64,000 bases of DNA, from the NCBI RefSeq assembly GCF_015687175.1, contig NZ_JADPQG010000002.1:434001-498000 (forward strand), read 5' to 3'. Every line of letters begins with the position of its first letter. Position 1 is the stretch's first letter. This stretch comes from Reinekea sp. G2M2-21. Its GTDB lineage: Bacteria; Pseudomonadota; Gammaproteobacteria; Pseudomonadales; Natronospirillaceae. The position numbers were made by a program, and so were the translations under genes. Below are positions 37,201 through 46,300 of the stretch, in pieces. The notes under the pieces were generated by a model, which saw only the letters and a list, made by a program, of their open reading frames with translations, made no database searches and was not told the DNA's origin.

Positions 37201-38953
37201 CTATATAGCATGGGCAACGAGCCATAACACAAAGCAACAGGCTATAGGCATTATCGCCGGACCCAATGGTACGGTGGATAGCGTCCTTTCGGGAGGTGAT
37301 ATCGAGCTGTATGCGCAAGGCACGGAGAATCTGCGGTATGGAACGGCAGTTATAGTTGCCGGCGTGGACGAAAGTTCAGGTGAACTATTGCCATTGGCCA
37401 CTACCATATCGGGCGATGATCGCTATTTAGTCGCGGATGATTACATTCCTGCGACTAACCCATTGGCCATGGACACTGACAACGATGGAGTCTCGGATTA
37501 TGACGAGCTCTATGGGTACCTGGCGGCAGGCGCGTTGGTTACCAAGGGCAGTGAAACAGACATTGTCGTCATGGATGTCACTGCACAAGGGGATGATGTT
37601 CAGTTAGCGGGTGTTGGGGAGTCCGTCACTGGAGGAGTCAAAGTCATCGGCTTTGGTGAAAATCAGTTGTTGGAATCGAATGTATCCGCCAGTCTGGACA
37701 TATTGGCAGCACAGACTTATGTGACTGATCCGCTGCGCAGTGATTTTGACAGCGATGGCACCAAGGATGGTTTCGAATTTAAACACGCCGGAGATCCTAC
37801 GCTTTTTGATGGCATCAGTAGTTTCGACAGTGACGGTGATGGATTACCGGACGCGATCGAAGAATCAGGTTGGGATGTAGTGGTGATCGAGGGTGAAGTC
37901 GTAAACAACAGATTGGTCCGAACGGCCAGCACCTTCAGAGTCACATCCGATCCTTTTGTTACTGACAGTGATGATGATGGTTTGAGCGATGCTGAAGAAT
38001 ATCATTTAGTACCCAAGACCAATCCAAATGAGGCCGATACCGATGGTGATGGACTTTCAGATTTTTATGAAGTGTTTGGCTATGAAAAAGATGACGCCAA
38101 TAAAGCGCCTTGGTCCATTGAAATAAAAACAACAACGAATGGATCAGCTGAACGCATCAAATTAACCCATGTTCAGGGTGCTGCTTATGTTACCAATCCC
38201 GCAAATACCCATACTGATAACGACTATTCGAGTGACTTTGACGAGGTCGATATGGGTACGAATCCTCAAAAACAAGATACCGATGGCGATGGTTTAGGGG
38301 ACTACTATGAAGTCCTGGAGAATATATCATTAACGATTAATGGTGTAGAACTCCCAGACTTTGGTTCTGATCCAACAGATTCGGATGCAGACAACGATGG
38401 ATTGAACGACTTTGATGAGAAGCAGTTTGGTGCTCACCCGGGAAAGGCGGACACCGATGAAGATTTACGTCTTGATTTAGATGAAACGTTACTTGGTACA
38501 GATCCCGCGAATACGGATAAGTGCGTTCGAGTGAGTATTGCACGGTTAACCCACAATGGTGATAAAGATAAGAAACGTCAGGCAACAATTCGATTCCAGA
38601 TTGTACGACAAAATTCAAACGGAGCCGATAATGTTGTCTTATACGACACGACTCAGCAGTCGACTTTCGCTCGAAAAGATTTCGCGGTCTATCACTACGG
38701 GGACAAATTTTCGGATGTCTTTCCTGTTCGAGACACGCAAAGAGCAAAAATCTACGTATACGCTGCCTGGGGAGGTAACCATGCGGAAAAAACGACGATC
38801 GTAGATTTATTTGCTGAGTTAGAAACTACTGCTGCAAAAGAAAAGAGCGTTACAATTGGGAAAATTGATGGTCTTGAGTTGTATGCGGTTTTTAAATATC
38901 AACGAATTGATGGACCGAATTCAGATATTGGCAACTGTGTCGGCTCAATTTGA
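34235..38953 (+). CDS. Giant surface lipoprotein with calcium-binding repeats and PA-like region
   Basis: 1572-residue predicted lipoprotein. The signal peptide ends in the lipobox LIAC, with Cys20 as lipid attachment site. About residues 150-330, 866-960 and 1165-1430 hold thrombospondin type 3/EF-like Ca2+ loops (DTDGDGLNDFFEF, DSDADSLSDYREV, DSDGDGLPDAIEE). Residues about 332-585 are Ser/Thr-rich beta sequence with weak likeness to the region after the Ca2+ domain of anthrax protective antigen. Four related glycine/aspartate-rich units (AGPDGVFNEG, AGPNGTVDSV and kin) follow. Residues 788-820 hold a Cys-rich loop, and a beta domain ends the protein. I chose the ATG at 34235, preceded by AAGGAGAG, over one at 34205. 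It is probably calcium-stabilised at the cell surface; whether it is a pore-former, adhesin or substrate binder is not known. Confidence 0.8.
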   Translation: MIKFRKGCVVTLAVFGLIACNPSGPNSSGGEEQPLKLTSVAATSNTQVVVSFNQAVKGDFSDINKFVIVPDNGTNAVLPVVAATPAVDQLSVTLKTTSQAQQPYSIKVVGATADDAIAEFTGLPPSQFEITLLEGEDGPAFWYDINNNSTVDVGDAITNSAGDGFGLIDANTDGIVDNWQDKNGDGEINAGDIVAGFLDNDFDGLQDSRESLGWPVTIEDKNYVETTYFVSSDPLKADTDGDGLNDFFEFSELTDPRNADSDADSLSDYREVRVIFSKPTKAHSDADGLADGDEVNNKFTSPTLTDTDGDNISDDDEIDQNRNPRIADRPNFRITVDRVNLWADVNIFDEATNTSSFSDELNYDVTLSRSQSQSYSHTDSVIDQTVGKISSQLAVEASYESETESGIAPVPSLKQTTKWGTKISASVGGGKEWTNAHNWQTTRDSASSAEQAYSNSVSKAKEYITQQTQSRQVEGGIIKTTVDIYNDSNFTLTFNNIQISVLQTRSGELEPITTLTMSNGPVTISPLSSSNLGGDLIFENTNASELKSQIEYLMRNVDTLVFQVTNYDITDSNGNLFTHSDQSVFNSTAGVVIDYGNNANAERFLVSTAGSQDSQSFVDGEWQGGSDKSGKERGVSLSYVMQSILGLERHYAFDTIHAGDNGTLDTIVLEGSDDEMLGGIILPGANGWLETQPEGDDIVLTKAVDKEGNEITKQGVLAGPDGVFNEGTVAFGDDIANGTVGTKGLPYGAVIISAGNDGVLDENTTIDPLDLLDYIDGFQTRRTCTGNSQTTGDICTVNRDCFTEEVEEGQCNGPERISRIKQLSSGDFNRDWFVFVDESMPTEADFNAVKLKAGNRYSLAFLQDLDRDGIVSRVEALYGSADSAANIYDNAMFGPGFDVVANAGQTNGDIWPDSRDTDHDGLDDYSEIYFPVQVNTEDKGLIDVYSRPYMADSDNDGLYDIEERDLRQFCTENDPRTDALCRGFINNSDYIAWATSHNTKQQAIGIIAGPNGTVDSVLSGGDIELYAQGTENLRYGTAVIVAGVDESSGELLPLATTISGDDRYLVADDYIPATNPLAMDTDNDGVSDYDELYGYLAAGALVTKGSETDIVVMDVTAQGDDVQLAGVGESVTGGVKVIGFGENQLLESNVSASLDILAAQTYVTDPLRSDFDSDGTKDGFEFKHAGDPTLFDGISSFDSDGDGLPDAIEESGWDVVVIEGEVVNNRLVRTASTFRVTSDPFVTDSDDDGLSDAEEYHLVPKTNPNEADTDGDGLSDFYEVFGYEKDDANKAPWSIEIKTTTNGSAERIKLTHVQGAAYVTNPANTHTDNDYSSDFDEVDMGTNPQKQDTDGDGLGDYYEVLENISLTINGVELPDFGSDPTDSDADNDGLNDFDEKQFGAHPGKADTDEDLRLDLDETLLGTDPANTDKCVRVSIARLTHNGDKDKKRQATIRFQIVRQNSNGADNVVLYDTTQQSTFARKDFAVYHYGDKFSDVFPVRDTQRAKIYVYAAWGGNHAEKTTIVDLFAELETTAAKEKSVTIGKIDGLELYAVFKYQRIDGPNSDIGNCVGSI

Positions 38954-39043
38954 TGGCGAAGCAGTAAACGAGAAATGAGGGTTTGGTCATTTTCACAGAC
39001 CATAAATTTCTACAGTTGCAGAAATAGCAGTGTAAATTGCAAC

Positions 39044-39067
39044 AAAGGGCTCAAATGAGCCCTTTTT
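39044..39067 (+). terminator. Intrinsic terminator downstream of the lipoprotein gene
   Basis: AAAGGGCTC (39044-39052) and GAGCCCTTT (39057-39065) form a perfect 9-bp stem with a 4-nt loop, followed by a T5 run on the plus strand. It is nearly symmetrical, so it could also end transcripts from the right. It lies 25 bases from the glpX relic and may originally have been the glpX terminator. Confidence 0.8.
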
Positions 39068-39090
39068 CGTCGGAATCTAAACGAAGCTTA

Positions 39091-39217
39091 CAAAATCACG
39101 TCTTTTATATCGTCGTCTTTGCGATCCAGGTAATGCGTCGATTGAATCTTGCGCACCGTTCGGCTCTTGCCACGGATGAGCAACGTTTCAGTTGTCGCGA
39201 GGTTGCCGCGTCGGCGG
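39091..39217 (-). pseudogene. glpX: Detached 3' end of glpX
   Basis: These 127 bases align without gaps to the end of the intact glpX gene (52487-52613), with six differences. Read in the glpX frame every difference is a synonymous third-base change (AAT/AAC, CTA/CTC, ACC/ACA, ACG/ACT, CGT/CGC, ATC/ATA). The relic ends DVIL-stop (TAA), whereas glpX ends DVILK-stop (TAG). Homology stops abruptly at both ends. It encodes the last 42 codons only and has no start, so it is non-functional. It lies on the far side of the Rhs cassette from glpX, in the same orientation. Confidence 0.93.
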
Positions 39218-39462
39218 CCAGCATAGAACCTAAACGTGAATGCTCTTACAATATTTTTGATTTTTGAGTCGCGACGGAGTTATTAGAGGTACCCTTAAAA
39301 CCAAAACCTCCTTGTTAAACATCGTTCAACTTGAGTTTTTCTCGTTTTGAGAAATGAACCCTGATCTAAACCCCCCTTCATTTTGACCAACGCCATCACG
39401 TTTTCAGAATGACTAATTTAAGTCACCGAAAGGCTTTGTCCGCTGACTTTTTCTGGGAACCG

Positions 39463-40284
39463 TCAAACTTCCACAAATTTGTAGCTGACAATTTTTAACA
39501 GCTGATCCGTATCTTTAATCACATTCAAATGCAGCTCTGTATTAAAAAAGGGCACGCCGTTGGGTGTTAGTAATGAACGTAAGTGAATGCACACGGAGCC
39601 CCGCCGTTGGTCTCTACCAAATCCTTTTGGTACACGCATTTCATCATCAACGTTTTGTTCTCCACCTTCAGGGGAATACACATCGCCGACTCGGTTCACC
39701 GAAAAGGTTTCAAAGCCCCCCATTTTTTTATCGAGCGCTTGATAGTCTTCTTGAAACTGAGATCCAGTGCAGGAACCATTTTCAATGATACGACTTTTGA
39801 ACACGTCAAATTCCTGCTTCATCAAGTGAACACCCAACCATTCTGCAAAGTGAATGAGTTGCTCGCGAACCTGCATGCCAAGTTCTTCGTCGCCCACAAC
39901 TCTAAAAAAATCGTGTCGTACAACGCCTTTGTAAACTTGATTGTCATCCACGGATTGTTGATTGTTGGGGTCGCTGACCCAGTTGTACTGAGAGGACATT
40001 TCTAGCTCGCCCTCTTCCCACTCATGTTCAACGACGATGTGAAACTTCTCCGGAGCTTTCATGACGATATTGACATCATCCACATACTCGCCTGATTGCT
40101 TTTCACGAATGGTAAATAAGGTGTCACCACAATTTAAATTCAGTAAGCAACTCCAAAGGTAGCTTGTACCTTTTTCCATCGTCAGGCTCAGGAGCTCCAT
40201 CGCTTCGGTGAACTCCATGGCTTCCACCTGAAGCAATTGTGCCAAAAAGTGTTTTTGTTCTTGGTATTCGTTTTCGAATTTCAA
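39463..40284 (-). CDS. Putative immunity protein of the Rhs toxin
   Basis: 273-residue soluble, acidic protein that I do not recognise by family. It has no signal peptide or membrane helix, so it stays in the cytoplasm where a nuclease toxin would have to be blocked. Acidic patches such as EHEWEEGELEMSS fit a nuclease inhibitor. It starts 32 bases after the stop of the giant Rhs gene in the same direction, the normal place for a cognate immunity gene. The start is TTG at 40284, preceded by a strong GAGGAAG ribosome site; no in-frame ATG is near. The immunity role rests on position and charge only. Confidence 0.6.
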   Translation of the reverse strand: MKFENEYQEQKHFLAQLLQVEAMEFTEAMELLSLTMEKGTSYLWSCLLNLNCGDTLFTIREKQSGEYVDDVNIVMKAPEKFHIVVEHEWEEGELEMSSQYNWVSDPNNQQSVDDNQVYKGVVRHDFFRVVGDEELGMQVREQLIHFAEWLGVHLMKQEFDVFKSRIIENGSCTGSQFQEDYQALDKKMGGFETFSVNRVGDVYSPEGGEQNVDDEMRVPKGFGRDQRRGSVCIHLRSLLTPNGVPFFNTELHLNVIKDTDQLLKIVSYKFVEV

Positions 40285-40316
40285 TGGCTCTTCCTCAACT
40301 CATTTCTCTGTCAGTA

Positions 40317-43300
40317 TTACTTCGCACTGACCATGACGGGTATCACCCCTTTCGGTATAGCATAGCTGTTTAGCAATGCCGACAACGCAGCTCGCTCAGA
40401 GGCCTTACCTGAGTATAGCGCCAAGAAAACAGCCGTTCTGGCGTACACACGTTTTTGAGCAAATTCAATGATTTGCCGGAACTGGTTCTCATTGTAACCA
40501 CCGTTTTTATAAGCTTTATAGAAGGTGGACAATGACAGCTTCACTTCACCGACTAAGTACGCTTTTATGCGACGATGACCGGTTCGCCCAAGTTTCGACG
40601 GTGGTGTTTTCGACAGCACAAAATCCGGTTTCGAAGAACCTGCAGCCGCATAGCTGCCTCCGCCGCCTGGGCATCCGTAACCATCCGATGCGGCAAAACC
40701 ACCGCTGATTGAGGGTTCAAACCACACAATTTCACGCGCGACATCCGGTACAAATGAACAAACAAAGTTTTGAATTTTCTGTTCCCATATCTGCCCCGCT
40801 TGCGCCACCGGGCCAACACCGACAAAACCCCAAGGACTAAAGCTACTCATGGCCGTAAAGTTTTTCACCGCACTCAATACGACGGACCCAATCACACTTT
40901 GTGCTTTATCGATCAAATAGTCTTTCGCGATATGGACCGCAATACTGCGCAACGTTGCCGAGATGTTCATTGAAATATTGACACTCACTAACGTAAAACG
41001 TCCGGATGGATCGGAATGCAAATACGGATTCGCATTGGCAAACTGGTAACGGTTCAAACTTTCGGGTTGTCGCACATTCGGCTCAGCGGGGTCTGCCGTT
41101 AAGAAACGTCCTGTTTGTGGATCGTAATCCCGTGCACGTAAATAGTAATAACCCGTTGCGGCATCCAGCCATTGACTTTGGAAACGGAAATCGCCACCGG
41201 ACTCCGCGGCCACCGTCATATTCCCGGTTGAATGGACGACATCGCCAAAGGCGTCGTACGTTTGCGAACCCACAAGCTCGCCCGCTTCATTCACCAAACC
41301 GATGACCGAACCCAGCCCGTCCGTTAAATAGTAGGTGCTTTGCTCGTTCTCAATGCGCTGCAACGGTACATCGCCAATGTAGTTGTAAGTCTGGCGAATT
41401 TCGTTATCACTGTTTAACACCGCGTGTGGGTTTTCGTATTGTCCCGTGATTCCCGGCATTCGCAGGAATTTTCGTTGCACACCGTTGTGCGTGACGGATG
41501 CGCGCGTTCCTCGTGCATCGTATTGAATGCTCACGGTATCCTCGGTGCTTTCTACACGGGTCAATTGACCATCGACAGTGTACGCATAACTCGTCGTTTC
41601 ACCGAGTTCGGTAATTGCGGTGGTTTGTCCGTCGAGGTTATAACTCAATGCTTTGTTTTCTCCGCCACTCACGCTTACTAAGCGACCTCCAGCACTCAGC
41701 TGATAGGTCGATTCCACGCCATCTATGATTTTTTTCGTACGCATCCCGGCGAGGTTATAGGTGTAAGCGATGCGTTTTTCCAGCACATCTTCAGAGTTAT
41801 AAAAACGCTCTTCGGTGACACGAACATTGGCGTCGTAATCGATCTCGACATAGCTCCCGTCTTCCCATTCGATTCGGCTAGGTTCACCACCGATGTTTCG
41901 CTGATAGGTCACCGAACGAAGTACTGTGTTGGCGCTGTTTACGTGAGTGACAGACAGGATTTGATCGCGCAGGTCATACACATAGCGACTTTCCACACCA
42001 TTCGGCCGCACCACCGAAATCAGACGTCCGGCTCGGTCGTAACTCAACGCCGTTGTGCCCTGTTGATGATCCGTCACACTCGCTAAGCGACCGGCACCGT
42101 CATAGGTGTAACCGGTCGTGATCACTTGCGCGCCACTCTTGAGGCGTTTTTCAATGACACGGCCTGCGGCATCGTACCGGTATTCGATGGCTGCGCCGGT
42201 GCTGGTGCGTATCTCAGAGAATTGTCCATTCAAGCGATAGTCGTATTCCGTCACACCCAAACCATCTAACGTGGAACTTAAGACTCCTTGAGCAGAATAA
42301 TTCAGCTGCTTGGTTAACGTGCCGGATTCGGATTCTGAGATCACTCGACCCAAGGCGTCGTAGTCATACGTTTTATTACGGCCTGAGGCATAGTCTACGC
42401 GCTGGATACGACGCGCATCATCGCGGACAAGTTGCTTGAAGCTATCGTCTGCATAGCGTAGTTCGGCCACTTCGCCATTCGACGCGTAGGTTAACGAAAT
42501 GGTTTCGTCGATTGCGTTCGTCATTTCAGTGATGCCTTGATCGCCATACGCGTACGTCGCTTCTTGCTCAGCAAAATCAGACGCCGCTAGCAGACGCCCT
42601 TTGTCATCGTAACGGTATTGACGCGTTCGATTGGCTTCATCGGTAAACGACGTTGGGTGCTCACCGCCATCCAGCGCAGCATGTTCCGTTAGGTACGTCC
42701 AAGTTCGTTTCGTGCCATCGGCATGCGTGAGTTCGGTCAGTAGACCATGCTTATTCGTTGTGCTCACAACCGCCCGGTTCAACTCATCCGTCACCGTTGC
42801 ACTGTTGGGGGTATAGCTCATCTGCCAACCGCGCCCACTGCCGTCGATCACTTGTGCGACTCGTCCATCTGGGGTATAGGTGGTTTCGCGACGTGCTAAG
42901 GTCGGGTTGATGACGGCGGTGGTGCGCCCATTTTTGTCCAGTTCGTAAGTGGTCACACCTTGCACTGGGTCTGTTTCTGATTGCAACCGTCCGGCGGCGT
43001 CATAATCATACGTCGTCACGCCACCAAACGCGTTCCACTCGGAAATCACTCGACCAGCTGCGTCGTACTCCCAACGGTTTTGACTGCCGTCGGCGTAATC
43101 AAAAGTCAGCGGTTTTCCATCGGGCGAGAAACGACGGGTCATGCTCGGAATCGTGTCGGATTCGACTTGAGTCCAGTCCTGTCCATAGCCGTAATCGAAT
43201 TCAATTGCTACGCCATCATAGTTTGCGGATTCCATTCGCCCCATTGGGTCAAACGTTTGTGTAGAACTCTGCCCTTGGTTTGTAAAGCGTGTCGGGTTGC

Positions 43301-46300
43301 CAACGGCGTCGTACTCAAACGTGGCAACCGTTTCATCGTCGATAGTCAGGGCATTCATGTATCCGTTCGAATTGTATGAAAAGTTTTGACTGCCGTAGGT
43401 GTCTTGCTCACTTAATAAGTTGCCACGCGAATCGTAATTGCGCGCCAAAAGTTCAAACCCTGTTTCGTCGGCCAATTGCGTCATGTTTCCGTTGGCATCG
43501 TAACTAAAGTCCTGGCGGCCTCCATTTGGTTTGGTGACGGAGGTTACTTGATTCCGTGCATTCCACTGATACTCCGTGGTGTAGTCAGCAGGGTCAGCAC
43601 CTTCAGGATACGGTTCGGTTCGCGATAAAAGGTTACCCGAAGCATCCCACGATTGTGTGGTGATGTTGCCTTCCGCATCGGTCATCTGCGTCCAATTATT
43701 ATTGTCGTCGTACTGGTATTTTATGGTGTTGTTCAGATCATCGGTGACCGAAAGTACGTTTCCTCGCGCATCGTACACGTAGGTTTTTTGACGACCCGTC
43801 GCATCGAAATTGGTTTGTGTTCTTCCAGCCAAATCGTAAGTGGCTGTTGAACAGCCGCTTTCATTGCAGGCTTCGGACACGCGACCCTGATCGTCGTAAT
43901 TAAACTCCGACACTACTCGGCCATCCGGTAACGTGATCGACTTTAAATGGTGACGATACGGCGCTGGGTGATACTGATACGTTGTGGTTTCGTTCAGCTG
44001 ATTCGTGAAGACCGTCAGATTATTTTGCGTATCAAACCCGTACTGAATCGTGTGACCATTCGGATCTTCGATTTGAACGATTCGCCCATAGGCGTCGCGT
44101 GTAAATCGGACACCGATACCCTGCGCATTCACCACACCGTTTTCGGAAATGAATAACTGGTTGTTGTTTAAATCTTGCAAGCGAGTAATGCCTGTCTGCA
44201 CATTCAAATCGAACACGCGGCCATCCGGCGTGGTTAAGCGCACATCCGTAGGTTCCCACGGCAGACCAAAATCTTCATCGCCGAGGTCAAACGTAAATAG
44301 GTTTTGCCCATTTAAATAAAAGACATTGTTGTTACCCAACACTTGCAGCTGCGCACCGGCTAAGCCACCCGTTTGTACAAAGTCGGCCTGACCTAAGCAA
44401 CCGCCTGAGATCATGCTGCCGTACCCAGACAGATGAATTCGAGGCCGGAACTCATACGTTTCTTGATCACTGATGCGAATGTGCGTGACATGGTGCGCGC
44501 CCTCAGCAGCGGTATAACACGGGATTTTCAGGAAACCACCCGAGTTTGCCACCGACCAGCCTTGCCCTGGCTCACGGTTATTGACGTACTCGCCTTGCCG
44601 CACAGAGAGATCCCAGCCTACACCTAAATCCCGCGAGGTTTTTACTCGGCTGTCGTACGTTCGCTCAATCACAATGGGAATTCCGGCAATAGGCAAGGTC
44701 ATGTCCACAAACGAAAGTTGAACAACGCCTGGTTTTAAACTGCCTTCAACCAGCACAACCGTTTTATCGAATGTTGTTTGCCCGTTGGCATCTTCCGCTT
44801 TCAAAATAAGGGAATAGAGACCATTGTGCAGCAACGTTGGGTCGAACGTGCTGGCGCGTTCGTTCGTTAGATTTGAATTCCCCGTTGCGACAACTTGATA
44901 TTCACTCGCTGGGCTATCCACTTCTTTTACGATCAAAGACCACTCACGTAAATTCGCATCATTAACGGTGGCAATCACATCCACCGGTTCGGTAATGGAT
45001 TGGCCTTCGCTGGGTGAATGCAACATCACGTCCGGTGCGGTGGTGTCGTTAGGATCGATCACGGAGAACCAGCCGCTTTCGGTTAGGGTGTCGGTGCCGT
45101 CGGTGACGGTGGCAACTACATCGTTCACGCCGTAGGTATTGGCAAGAACGCTTGCTCGCCCGTATTCATCCAACGACACGCTGGTTCCGTTAACGGTTAA
45201 GGTTTTTACGAGCGTGTCGCGTCCACCACTGGCCAGTACTTGGATGTCCACGAGGTCACCAAATTCTGGGTTTTGTGGCGTGACATTCAAGAACGCATCG
45301 ATCGGCAGGAAGTCTTCAAACACGGCGATGCTGTAGCTTTGGATCGCACGTATGTTTCCGTCGCTGACGCTCAGCACGATGTCTTCAATGCCCACTTGGT
45401 CTTGTGTCGGCATCCAGGTGAGCAAGCCATCCGTTGAGAAGGTTGCGTTGGCTGGAATTGTCATCGCTGCAAAGGTCAGTGCATCGCCATCGGCATCGAT
45501 CGCGGTGACTTGATATTGATACTCAGCGTCCGCGACCGCTTGCGTGCGTGGCGTGCTGGTAATTTCTGGTGCGGTGTTGGTGTTGCCGTTTTCATCCGGC
45601 GTCTGCGCTTCTACCACTTCGAGTGTGAAGGTTTGCGTCACCCAGGCGCGGCCGTCTTCAACGCGCACAACGAGTTGGTGCAAGCCCAGTTGGTCTTCTG
45701 TGGGTGTCCAAGTCAGTAAACCGTTGTCGTCAATCGCCAAACCAGCAAGTGCCGGCGTGACGGTGTGAGTCAATGGATCGTTTTCTGGATCGCTCGCGAT
45801 TACCGCATACTGATATTCCTCACCGGCAAAAGCGGGTGATATTGGCGTACTTAAAATGCTTGGCGCAGTATTCGGTGGTAGTTGCTCGTTCACCGTAATG
45901 CCAAAGGTTTGTGTGGACGCAGCACCACGTGCATCGGTGGCTTTAGCAATTACGTTAAACACATTGCCTGCTTGTGCGCTCGACGGCGTCCAATCGATTT
46001 GGTTGCCGCTGAGTTTCATTCCGTTTGGTTTTTCGAGTAGTTCAAACGTGACGGCGTCACCGTCCGCGTCTTCTGCCGTAATCACGTATTGGTATGCATC
46101 GTTTGCATAAACGGAAAGCGCTGGTGTGCTGGTTATCATCGGCGGGTTGTTGGCAGAATCGTTCACCGGCAGCGTCATTTTTTGGCTGGCGACACCACCA
46201 CGGCCATCTTCCACAATCACTTCCACCACAATGGCTTGGCCGATCAATTCGGTTGAGGGCAACCAAGTCAATAAACCTTCGTGATCAATGGTAATTGCTG

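Larger units (their letters stand above)
38954..39462. other. 509-bp junction at the left end of the Rhs cassette
   Basis: It contains the terminator at 39044-39067, the glpX relic at 39091-39217, and 245 bases of AT-rich sequence up to the immunity candidate gene. An open frame on the plus strand (39037-39267) reads through the terminator and relic and is not a credible gene. No integrase, tRNA or insertion-sequence end was seen. Confidence 0.6.

Noticed and set aside
39037-39267. Plus-strand open frame over the left cassette junction
   Set aside because: It runs through an intrinsic terminator and antisense to the glpX relic; the product has no ribosome site or recognisable domain.
39218-39462. 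Integrase, tRNA or insertion-sequence remnant at the cassette edge
   Set aside because: No tRNA-like fold, terminal inverted repeats or recombinase fragment could be seen; the only recognisable mark is the glpX relic.
41100-44740. Repeated short motifs that could suggest a CRISPR-like or satellite array
   Set aside because: They are in-frame YD repeats of the Rhs protein with variable spacing, not identical repeats with unique spacers.
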